Shown here: one piece after another, positions 16,703 to 23,970 of the stretch
Position numbering within the stretch: the stretch's first letter is position 1
Layout of the letters: every line of letters begins with the position of its first letter
Assembly (NCBI RefSeq): GCF_037911585.1
Contig: NZ_JBAJNS010000001.1
Coordinates: 3,218,001 to 3,282,000, forward strand
DNA: 64,000 nucleotides
Source of the DNA: Streptomyces sp. GSL17-111
GTDB lineage: Bacteria > Actinomycetota > Actinomycetes > Streptomycetales > Streptomycetaceae
Reading direction: 5' to 3'
Notes under the pieces: generated by a model
Told to the model about the DNA's origin: nothing
Seen by the model: the letters and a program-made list of their open reading frames with translations, nothing else
Databases searched by the model: none
Position numbers and translations under genes: made by a program

Positions 16703-18424
16703 TCAGGCCTCGGCGCCGCCGAAGCGGTCGCGGTAGGACTCCAGGTCCTCCTCCGTGATCTTCGCGAACAGCACCGGCGGCACGGTGAACGGCGTGTCGG
16801 CCGGGAGGGTGTCCAGGGACGTCGCCTGCTCGGCCGTCACCCACGTCGCGGTGTCGGCGGGCAGGGCGAACGCCCCGCGCATCGCGGCGGCCGTGGCCGG
16901 GATGAACGGTTCGGAGACGACGGCGTAGAGGTGGATGAGGTTCATCGCCGTGCGGAGGGTCAGGGCGGCGCCCTCGGCGTCCGTCTTGATCTCCAGCCAG
17001 GGCGCCTTCTCCTCCAGGTAGGCGTTGCCCGCGGACCACAGGGCGCGCAGCGCGGCGGCGGCCCGGCGGAACTGGAGTGCCTCCAGGTGCTCCTCGTACT
17101 CGGCCAGCAGGCGCGCGATCTCCTCGCCCAGCCGCTCCTCCGCCGCGCCCGCCGCGTGCCCGGCCGGGACGGCGTCGCCGAAGCGCTTGCGGCTGAAGGA
17201 CAGCACCCGGTTGACGAAGTTGCCGAGGGTGTCGGCCAGGTCCTTGTTGACCGTGGCGGTGAAGTGCTCCCAGGTGAAGGAGGAGTCGTCGGACTCGGGC
17301 GCGTTGGCGATGAGGAAGTAGCGCCAGTAGTCGGCCGGGAGGAGCTCCAGGGCGGCGTCGGTGAAGACGCCGCGTTGCTGCGACGTCGAGAACTTCCCGC
17401 CGTAGTACGTCAGCCAGTTGAAGCCCTTGACGACGTCGACCTTCTTCCAGGGCTCGCGCACTCCGAGCTCGGTGGCCGGGAACATGACGGTGTGGAAGGG
17501 GACGTTGTCCTTGGCCATGAACTGGGTGTAGCGCACGGTGGTGTCGGCGTCGTACCACCACGCCCTCCAGTCGCGGCTCTCGCCCTCCGGAGCGGCGTCC
17601 GACCACTCCTTCGTCGCGCCGATGTAGGCGATCGGGGCGTCGAACCAGACGTAGAAGACCTTGCCCTCGGCCGCGAGCCGAGGCCAGGTGTCGGCCGGGA
17701 CGGGCACGCCCCAGTCCAGGTCACGGGTGATCGCCCGGTCGTGCAGGCCCTCCGTCAGCCACTTGCGGGCGATGGAGGAGGAGAGCTGGGGCCACTGCTC
17801 CTCGTGCCGCGCCACCCAGGCCTCGACCTCGGGCTGGAGCTTCGACTGGAGGAGGAACAGGTGCGTCGTCTCGCGCACCTCCAGCTCCGTGGAGCCGCTG
17901 ATCGCCGAGCGGGGGTGCAGCAGGTCGGTCGGGTCGAGGACGCGGGTGCAGTGTTCGCACTGGTCGCCCCGGGCCCGCTCGTAGCCGCAGTGCGGGCAGG
18001 TGCCCTCGACGTACCGGTCGGGCAGGAAGCGGCCGTCGACCGGTGAGTACACCTGCCGGACGGCCCGCTCCTCGATGAACCCGTTCTCGTGGAGTCGACG
18101 TGCGAAGTGCTGCGTGATCTCGACGTTCTGCTGGGCGGAGCTGCGGCCGAAGTGGTCGAAGGCCAGGCCGAAGCCGTCGTAGACCGCCTTCTGGGCGTCG
18201 TGGGCCTGGGCGCAGAACGCGGCGACGGAGAGGCCCGCCTCCTTGGCGGCGAGCTCGGCCGGGGTGCCGTGCTCGTCGGTGGCGCAGATGGAGAGGACGT
18301 CGTGGCCCCGCTGGCGGAGGTACCGGGCGTACACGTCCGCCGGAAGCATCGACCCGACCATGTTGCCCAGGTGCTTGATCCCGTTGATGTAGGGCAGCGC
18401 GCTGGTGATCAGGTGTCGAGCCAT
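16703..18424 (-). CDS. metG: Methionyl-tRNA synthetase
   Basis: A 573-residue class I synthetase. The HIGH-type motif is HLGN at 18-21, a zinc knuckle with CPHC...CEHC lies at about 142-160, and the KMSKS loop is KFSTS at 344-348. Residues about 375-560 form the helical anticodon-binding domain. There is no C-terminal EMAP-like domain, so it is the short form. The lysine essential for the KMSKS loop is present. It charges tRNA-Met with methionine. Its 5' side faces a repeat-containing intergenic region and the divergent P-type ATPase. Confidence 0.93.
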   Translation of the reverse strand: MARHLITSALPYINGIKHLGNMVGSMLPADVYARYLRQRGHDVLSICATDEHGTPAELAAKEAGLSVAAFCAQAHDAQKAVYDGFGLAFDHFGRSSAQQNVEITQHFARRLHENGFIEERAVRQVYSPVDGRFLPDRYVEGTCPHCGYERARGDQCEHCTRVLDPTDLLHPRSAISGSTELEVRETTHLFLLQSKLQPEVEAWVARHEEQWPQLSSSIARKWLTEGLHDRAITRDLDWGVPVPADTWPRLAAEGKVFYVWFDAPIAYIGATKEWSDAAPEGESRDWRAWWYDADTTVRYTQFMAKDNVPFHTVMFPATELGVREPWKKVDVVKGFNWLTYYGGKFSTSQQRGVFTDAALELLPADYWRYFLIANAPESDDSSFTWEHFTATVNKDLADTLGNFVNRVLSFSRKRFGDAVPAGHAAGAAEERLGEEIARLLAEYEEHLEALQFRRAAAALRALWSAGNAYLEEKAPWLEIKTDAEGAALTLRTAMNLIHLYAVVSEPFIPATAAAMRGAFALPADTATWVTAEQATSLDTLPADTPFTVPPVLFAKITEEDLESYRDRFGGAEA

Positions 18425-18768
18425 CCTCGGATGCTCCGTTTCGTGCGTCGGGGGCCGGCGGCGGTGCTCCGGCGGGGCCCAGGTCGGGGGAGGGTCGGCA
18501 GGCGCGACCCGTCAGGTCGCTCGGCCGGTGCACGCGGGGTGCGGACCGGCGCCTGCGGAGCCGCCGCAATCGTAGGGCACCGGGCGGGGGGCACCCCGAA
18601 CCGTTCGTTCCTCGGACGCCCGGGGCGGGCCCCGTCCCACGGCCTGCCACCAGCCGCCCACGGCCTGCCACCAGCCTGACCACGGCCTGTTCACGGCCCC
18701 CTGGAGCAGGACCCGCGGGCGCCCCGCAGCCGTGGCGGGCCCGGGGCGGAGGGGGCAGCCTGGAGGGG
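18425..18768. repeat. metG / P-type ATPase intergenic region with 21-bp direct repeats
   Basis: The 344 bases between divergent genes carry no convincing coding sequence. A 20-base unit CCCACGGCCTGCCACCAGCC occurs at 18636-18655 and again at 18657-18676 (period 21), with a third partial copy (CCACGGCCTG) from about 18680. Promoters for metG and for the ATPase operon must lie here, but I could not place -35/-10 elements. Confidence 0.6.
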
Positions 18769-21639
18769 ATGCGTACCGGTACGGGACGACGGGCGCCGGG
18801 CGGCGGGCGGGACGACCCCCCGCAACCGGCCGCCCCGCCCGCCTCCGGCCCGGACGGCCGGGTGCGGGCGGTCGTCCCCGGTGAGGTCTTCGCGGTGCTC
18901 GGGACGTCCCGGCGCGGGCTGTCGGCGGAGCAGGCGCGGGACCGGCTGGCGCGTTACGGCGCCAACGTGCTGCCCCGGTCCCGGCGGCGGGCCGGGTGGC
19001 GGCGGCTGGCGGCGCAGTTCACCGACCTCTTCGCGGTGGTGCTGATCGTCGCGTCGGGGATCACCTTCCTGGTGTACGCGCTGGAGCCGGGGCACGACGC
19101 GGGCACGTTCCAGCTGGCGGTGGCGATCCTGGGCGTCGTCGTGCTGAACGCCGTCATCGGGTCCGTCCAGGAGTACTCGGCTGAGCGGACGTCCGAGGCG
19201 CTGGAGGCGATGGTCCCCCACGCGTGCCGGGTGCTGCGGGACGGTGAGCGGCTGGAGGTGCCCGCGCGGGAGCTGGTGCCGGGGGACGTGGTGGTGCTGG
19301 AGGCGGGCGACGCCCTGTCGGCGGACTGCCGGGTGGTGGAGGCGCACGAGCTCACGGTGAACAACGCGCCGCTGACCGGGGAGAGCGACCCCGTGGGCAG
19401 GACGGCCGACCCGGTGGCGCCGGGGCCGGGCCTGGAGGCCCGGAACTGCGTGTTCACGGGGACGGACGTCGTCGCCGGGTCCGGACGGGCCGTGGTCTTC
19501 GCGACGGGTGCGGCCACGGAGTTCGGCCGGATCTACCGGCTGGCGGCCGCCGCGCCCCGGCAGCGCACGCCGTTGCAGCGGCAGGTGGCCTCGATGGCGC
19601 GGCGGGTCGCCGGGGCGGCGCTGGCGATCGGCGCTCTGATGTTCGCCGTCCGGCTGCCGACCGGGGAGTCGGTGGTCTCGCTGTTCGTGTTCGCCCTCGG
19701 GGTGATGGTGGCGCTGGTGCCGGAGGGGCTGCCCGCGACGCTCTCGGTGTCCCTGGTGATCGGGGTGCGGCGGATGGCGCGCCGCCACGCGCTGGTCAAG
19801 CGGCTGCTGGCGGTGGAGGCCCTGGGGTCGACGACGGTGGTGTGCACGGACAAGACCGGGACGCTCACCCAGGCGGAGATGACGGTGACGCGCGTCTGGG
19901 TCGGCGGCGAGCCGTACGCGGTGGGCGGCGTCGGCTACGTCCCGCGCGGTGAGGTGCCCGACGTGCCGGCGGTGCGGGAGCTGCTGCGGGTGGCGGCCCT
20001 GTGCTGTGACGCCCGGTTGGTCGCGCCCGGTGGTCCGGGGCCGGGGGGACGCCCGCGCGTGCTCGGCGACACGACCGAGGGGGCGCTGCTCGTGGCCGCC
20101 GCCAAGGCCGGGCTCGACGTCGACGCGGAGGAGGGGGCGGCGCCGCGGGTGACGGAGTTCCCCTTCGACCCGCGGCGCAAGCTGATGTCCACGGTGCAGG
20201 CGGGTGCCACCGGCTATCAGGTCTGCGTCAAGGGGGCGCCCGTGGAGCTGCTGGCGCGGTGCACCGAGGCGGAGTGGGAGGGCCGACGCGGGCCGCTGAC
20301 CACGCGGGACCGGGCGGCGGTCGTCGCGGCGGGTGACGGTCTGGCGCGGCAGGGGCTGCGGGTGCTGGCCGTGGCCCGGCGGGCGACGCGGGGCCCCCGC
20401 CCCGCGCGGGAGGACGCCGAGTCCGGCCTCACGCTGCTGGGCCTGGTGGGGATGCTGGACCCGCCGCGCCCCGAGGTCACCGAAGCGGTCTCCGCGTGCC
20501 GACGGGCGGGCGTCCGGATCGTCATGGTCACCGGGGACCACCCGCTGACCGCCGAGGCCGTGGCGCGCCGGGTGGGGATCGTGCGCGGGCCCGACCCGGT
20601 GGTGGTGACGGGGGCCCGGCTCGACGCGCTGGACGACGCGGGGCTGGCCGCGCTGCTCGCCGAGCCGGCGGAACTCCTGCTGTGCCGGGTCGCCCCGGAG
20701 CACAAGACGCGGGTGGTCACCGCGTTCCAGCGGCGCGGGGACGTGGTGGCGGTCACGGGGGACGGGGCGAACGACGCCCCCGCGCTCAAGCACGCGGACA
20801 TCGGGGTGGCGATGGGCGCCACCGGGACGGACGTGGCCCGGCAGGCGTCCTCGATGGTGCTGCTGGACGACTCGTTCGCCTCCATCGCGGCGGCGGTGCG
20901 GCTGGGCCGGTCCGTCTACCAGAACATCCGCCGGTTCCTGATCTACGTCTTCAGCAGCAACGTCGGTGAGCTGGGCCCGATCCTGGCCGCGACGTTCGCC
21001 GGGTTCCCGCTGGTGCCCGTCAGCGCGGTGCAGATCCTGGCCATCGACCTGGGCTCGGACGTGCTGCCGGCCTCGGCGCTGGGCGCGGAACGGCCCGAGC
21101 CGGACGTGATGGACCGCCCGCCCCGCTCCCCGCGCGAGCGCCTGTTCTCCCGGGCCGTGGTGGGGCGCATCCTGTTCCTCGGCGGCATCCAGGCGCTCGG
21201 GGTGTGCGCCGTCTTCTTCTGGCACGTCCAGGCCTCCGGCGTCCCGTACGGCGACTTCACCGAGGACCACCCCGTCTACCGGGAGGCCGTCACCCTGGCG
21301 CAGGGCGGCATCGTGCTCAGCCAGTTCTTCGTGGCCCTCGCGGTGCGCACGGACCGTGAGAGCGTCCTGCGGGCCGGGCTGCTGTCCAACCCGGCCCTCC
21401 TGGCGGCCGGCGGCCTCGGGGTCGCCCTGATGGTCGCCATCAGCTACGCGCCGCCGTTGCAGGCGGTCTTCAACACGGCCCCGCTCGACGCCGCCGACTG
21501 GGCGGTCCTTGCCGGGCTGGGCAGCCTGCCCCTGCTCGCGGACGAGTGCCGCAAGGGGTGGCTGCGCCGCCGCGCGGGCCGCCGGGAACGCCGGGAACGC
21601 CGGGAACGCCGGGAACGCCGGGAAGGAGTGCCGCTGTGA
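18769..21639 (+). CDS. P2-type cation-transporting ATPase
   Basis: A 956-residue P-type ATPase with an N-terminal cation-ATPase domain, TGES at 203-206 (actuator), PEGLPA in M4, the phosphorylated Asp361 in DKTGT, and TGDGANDAP near 663-670. The M6 region reads IDLGSDVLPASAL (759-771), closer to the Na,K-ATPase pattern DLGTDMVPA than to SERCA's TDGLPATAL; the following segment (AERPEPDVMDRPPRSPRERLF) also recalls Na,K-ATPases. It should move a monovalent or divalent cation at ATP cost. The C-terminus ends in RRERRERRERR coded by a 9-bp tandem repeat. The stop overlaps the first TrkA gene (GTGA). Confidence 0.9.
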   Translation: MRTGTGRRAPGGGRDDPPQPAAPPASGPDGRVRAVVPGEVFAVLGTSRRGLSAEQARDRLARYGANVLPRSRRRAGWRRLAAQFTDLFAVVLIVASGITFLVYALEPGHDAGTFQLAVAILGVVVLNAVIGSVQEYSAERTSEALEAMVPHACRVLRDGERLEVPARELVPGDVVVLEAGDALSADCRVVEAHELTVNNAPLTGESDPVGRTADPVAPGPGLEARNCVFTGTDVVAGSGRAVVFATGAATEFGRIYRLAAAAPRQRTPLQRQVASMARRVAGAALAIGALMFAVRLPTGESVVSLFVFALGVMVALVPEGLPATLSVSLVIGVRRMARRHALVKRLLAVEALGSTTVVCTDKTGTLTQAEMTVTRVWVGGEPYAVGGVGYVPRGEVPDVPAVRELLRVAALCCDARLVAPGGPGPGGRPRVLGDTTEGALLVAAAKAGLDVDAEEGAAPRVTEFPFDPRRKLMSTVQAGATGYQVCVKGAPVELLARCTEAEWEGRRGPLTTRDRAAVVAAGDGLARQGLRVLAVARRATRGPRPAREDAESGLTLLGLVGMLDPPRPEVTEAVSACRRAGVRIVMVTGDHPLTAEAVARRVGIVRGPDPVVVTGARLDALDDAGLAALLAEPAELLLCRVAPEHKTRVVTAFQRRGDVVAVTGDGANDAPALKHADIGVAMGATGTDVARQASSMVLLDDSFASIAAAVRLGRSVYQNIRRFLIYVFSSNVGELGPILAATFAGFPLVPVSAVQILAIDLGSDVLPASALGAERPEPDVMDRPPRSPRERLFSRAVVGRILFLGGIQALGVCAVFFWHVQASGVPYGDFTEDHPVYREAVTLAQGGIVLSQFFVALAVRTDRESVLRAGLLSNPALLAAGGLGVALMVAISYAPPLQAVFNTAPLDAADWAVLAGLGSLPLLADECRKGWLRRRAGRRERRERRERRERREGVPL
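21582..21621 (+). repeat. 9-bp tandem repeat at ATPase C-terminus
   Basis: The unit CGGGAACGC is repeated about 4.5 times, coding a basic Arg-Arg-Glu repeat at the end of the P-type ATPase, just before the overlapping TrkA start. Period 9 keeps the frame, so copy number can change without disrupting the gene. Confidence 0.8.
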
Positions 21640-22295
21640 AGGTGATCATCGTCGGCTGTGGTCAGGTCGGCCGGGCGCTCGCCGGGCTCCTCGCCGCGGA
21701 GGGACACGACGTGCGGGTCGTCGACCGGCGTCGGGGAGCGGCCCGGCGGCTGCCCGAGAGCCCCCGCGTCCGGTTCCACGAGGGCAACGGGTTCAGCCGC
21801 GCCGCCTTGGGAGCGGCGGGGATCGGGACGGCGGACGCGTTCGTCGCCGTCACCTCGCGGGACAGCGGCAACCTCGTCTGCGCGCGGACGGCCAGGGAGA
21901 CCTACCGGGTGCCGATCGTGCTGGCCCGCGTCGAGGACCCCCGGCGCGCGGATCTCTTCCACGAGCTGGGGATCCCCACCGTCGCCGGGGTGCGCTGGAC
22001 CGTGCACCGGTTCCACCAGCTGCTGCTTCACCGCCATCTGACCCCGGAGCGGGGTTTCGGGAACGGGGAGACGCTGCTCGTCCGCGCCGAGCTGCCCGGC
22101 TATCTCACCGGGCGGCGGCTGACGGCGTTCGACGTCGACGGGGAGATCCGCGTCGTGGAGGTCACCCGGGCGGGCCGTTCCCTGATCCCCGCGCACGGGA
22201 CGGCCGCACAGCCGGGCGACGTGGTGACGTTCGCCGTCGCCGCCACGGCGCTGAACCGGCTGAGCGGTTTCCTGGGGAAGGAGCTGGGCACGTGA
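21636..22295 (+). CDS. TrkA-family K+ regulator (first of two)
   Basis: A 219-residue protein with an N-terminal Rossmann TrkA-N/RCK domain (GCGQVG at 7-12; conserved acidic residue in VVDRR at the end of strand 2) and a C-terminal TrkA-C domain (from about 140, with GDVVTFAVA near the end). Such proteins bind NAD(H) or nucleotides and gate K+ channels at the membrane. The GTG start overlaps the ATPase stop and the stop overlaps the next TrkA start, so all three are translationally coupled. No TrkH/KtrB channel gene is adjacent. Confidence 0.9.
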   Translation: MKVIIVGCGQVGRALAGLLAAEGHDVRVVDRRRGAARRLPESPRVRFHEGNGFSRAALGAAGIGTADAFVAVTSRDSGNLVCARTARETYRVPIVLARVEDPRRADLFHELGIPTVAGVRWTVHRFHQLLLHRHLTPERGFGNGETLLVRAELPGYLTGRRLTAFDVDGEIRVVEVTRAGRSLIPAHGTAAQPGDVVTFAVAATALNRLSGFLGKELGT

Positions 22296-22951
22296 AGGTG
22301 ATCATCGCCGGAGCGGGACGGCTGGGCGCGCACATCGCCCGCGTCCTCACCGCCGCGCGCAACGAGGTGACGCTCGTCGACGCGGACGACGAGCGGGTGG
22401 CGGAGCTGGCGGGACGCATGCCGGGCGTGCGGCTCCTGGCGGGGGACGCCTGCGAGCCGGCCCTGCTGGAGCACGCCGGAGCCCTGACGGCCGACCTCGT
22501 CATCGCCACGACCGGCGCGGACGAGGACAACCTCGTCGTGGGCCTGCTCGCCAAGCGCCGGTTCGCGGTGCCCCGCGTGGCGGCCCGGGTCAACGACGAC
22601 GACAACGCCTGGCTGTTCGACGAACGCTGGGGGGTGGACGTCGCGGTGCCCGCCGACACCCCGCTGATCTCCCTCATCGAGGAGGCCACCGGGGCCGCCG
22701 ACACCGTGGCCCTGCTGCGGCTCGGCAAGGCCGGGGTGGACATCATCGAGACGGCCCTCACGGCGCGGTCCCGGGCGGTGGGCCGTCCTCTGGGCGAGGT
22801 CCCGCTGCCCGAGGGGACGGTCGTGGCCACGATCGTCCGGGACGGGCGGCCGACGGTGCCGGGGCCGACGGTCCGGCTGCGGGCCGGGGACGAGGTCCTG
22901 CTCGTCTCGCACGCGGCGACGGAGGAGGAGATCCACGCCGCCTTCCAGTGA
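22292..22951 (+). CDS. TrkA-family K+ regulator (second of two)
   Basis: A 219-residue paralogue of the preceding gene, with GAGRLG at 7-12, VDADDERVAEL after strand 2, GDACEPALLEHAGA, and a C-terminal TrkA-C domain (GRPLGEVPLPEGTVVATIVRDG). GTG at 22292 overlaps the previous stop. Tandem TrkA pairs of this kind (like ceoB/ceoC in mycobacteria) probably form a hetero-octameric ring on a K+ channel encoded elsewhere. Coupling to a P-type ATPase suggests shared cation homeostasis. Confidence 0.9.
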   Translation: MKVIIAGAGRLGAHIARVLTAARNEVTLVDADDERVAELAGRMPGVRLLAGDACEPALLEHAGALTADLVIATTGADEDNLVVGLLAKRRFAVPRVAARVNDDDNAWLFDERWGVDVAVPADTPLISLIEEATGAADTVALLRLGKAGVDIIETALTARSRAVGRPLGEVPLPEGTVVATIVRDGRPTVPGPTVRLRAGDEVLLVSHAATEEEIHAAFQ

Positions 22952-22986
22952 GCCCGCGCCGGTCGGCCCGCGCCGGGGCGGGCCCG

Positions 22987-23637
22987 TCAGGCGTCCGGCC
23001 GGGCGGTGATGTGGCCGGTGACGGAGACGACGCCGTCCACGCTCAGGCACAGCCGTTCGATCACCGGGATCAGGGCGCGGTTCCCGACGGAGCCGCCGAG
23101 GACGACCCGGCCCTCGCGGACCTCGGCGGTCACCTCTGACGCGGCGTCCCCGAGCGTCCCCCGCAGGACGTCGCCGACGATCTCGTCGCGGACGGCGTCG
23201 TCGCGGCGCAGGTAGACGCGCAGCAGGTCGCCCCGGCTGACGACGCCCCGCAGCCGGTCGGCCTCGTCCACCACGGGCAGCCGCTTGACGCCGTGGGCGG
23301 CCATGAGGCGGGCGGCCTCGGCCGCCGTCCACTCCGGGCGGGCACAGACCGCCGGGGCGGACATCACCTCCTCCGCCCTGGCGCCCTCGGTCTCGGCGCG
23401 CTCCCACTCCTCCCGGTGGACCACCGGGACGGGGCTCGACCGGTCGGCGTCGGCGGCGGCCTTGCGCAGCAGGTCCGCCTCGGAGACCACGCCCATGGGG
23501 CGGTCGAGGTCGTCGACGACGGGCACGGCGGTGACCTCGTTCTCCGCGAGCAGCCGGACGATCTCCTTGAACGGCAGGTCCCGCGCCGCCCGCACGACGT
23601 CCCGGGTCATGAGCTCTGCGACCGTACGGTGGTGCAT
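22987..23637 (-). CDS. Double-CBS plus BON domain protein
   Basis: A 216-residue protein: CBS motif 1 (ELMTRDVVRA...VPVVDDLDRPMGVVSEADLL) at about 8-57, CBS motif 2 (VMSAPAVCARPEWT...LPVVDEADRLRGVVSRGDLL) at about 91-140, and a C-terminal BON domain (VTAEVREGRVVLGGSVGNRALIPV) at about 165-210. CBS pairs bind adenosyl ligands and BON domains are linked to membranes or phospholipids. It converges on the TrkA operon. ATG 23637 has a purine-rich AAAGAGGCGAG upstream. This is a common Streptomyces architecture of unknown role, perhaps stress or dormancy related. Confidence 0.88.
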   Translation of the reverse strand: MHHRTVAELMTRDVVRAARDLPFKEIVRLLAENEVTAVPVVDDLDRPMGVVSEADLLRKAAADADRSSPVPVVHREEWERAETEGARAEEVMSAPAVCARPEWTAAEAARLMAAHGVKRLPVVDEADRLRGVVSRGDLLRVYLRRDDAVRDEIVGDVLRGTLGDAASEVTAEVREGRVVLGGSVGNRALIPVIERLCLSVDGVVSVTGHITARPDA

Positions 23638-23970
23638 CTCGCCTCTTTCGTTCGTGGTGGGGACCGTCGTTCCTGGATCCGGTGGGCCGGGTGGGTCGCG
23701 GCGGCGGGGCGGCCCGGCGCGTGCGCCCTACCGGCATTGTCGGAAAGGGACGGGGATCACGCGCGCTCAGACCGGCGATCGGCAGACGCGGGCCCCTCGC
23801 CGGGCCCCTCTACACTGACCCTGGGGTGGAGTCTCGACTCCTCGGCGTGCCGGTTCCTCCGGCCGCGCGGTGGCCGCTGTCGCGGTGGCCGCCGTCGCAG
23901 TGGTTGCCGTCGGCGGGCCCGTGGCCCGGCCGCCCCGACGTGTAGAACTGACTGGGAAGGGTGTGTCGGC
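23638..23970 (+). promoter_or_regulatory. valS leader region with Val-rich overlapping mini-ORF and 15-bp repeats
   Basis: There are 333 bases between the divergent CBS gene and valS. A promoter-like TACACT lies at 23811-23816. A 15-base unit (GGTGGCCGCTGTCGC and variants) is repeated three times at about 23869-23913. Read from GTG 23870 it encodes a 34-residue peptide with 11 valines, 8 within the first 14 codons, ending in a TGA that overlaps the valS GTG as GTGA. This could be a leader peptide that senses valyl-tRNA, or a chance product of a GC-rich repeat. No ribosome site precedes GTG 23870 and no T-box was recognised. Confidence 0.4.

Noticed and set aside
18691..21270. Long minus-strand open frame opposite the P-type ATPase
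   Set aside because: Composition is Arg/His/Pro/Gln-rich and without motifs; the plus strand has all P-type ATPase signatures.
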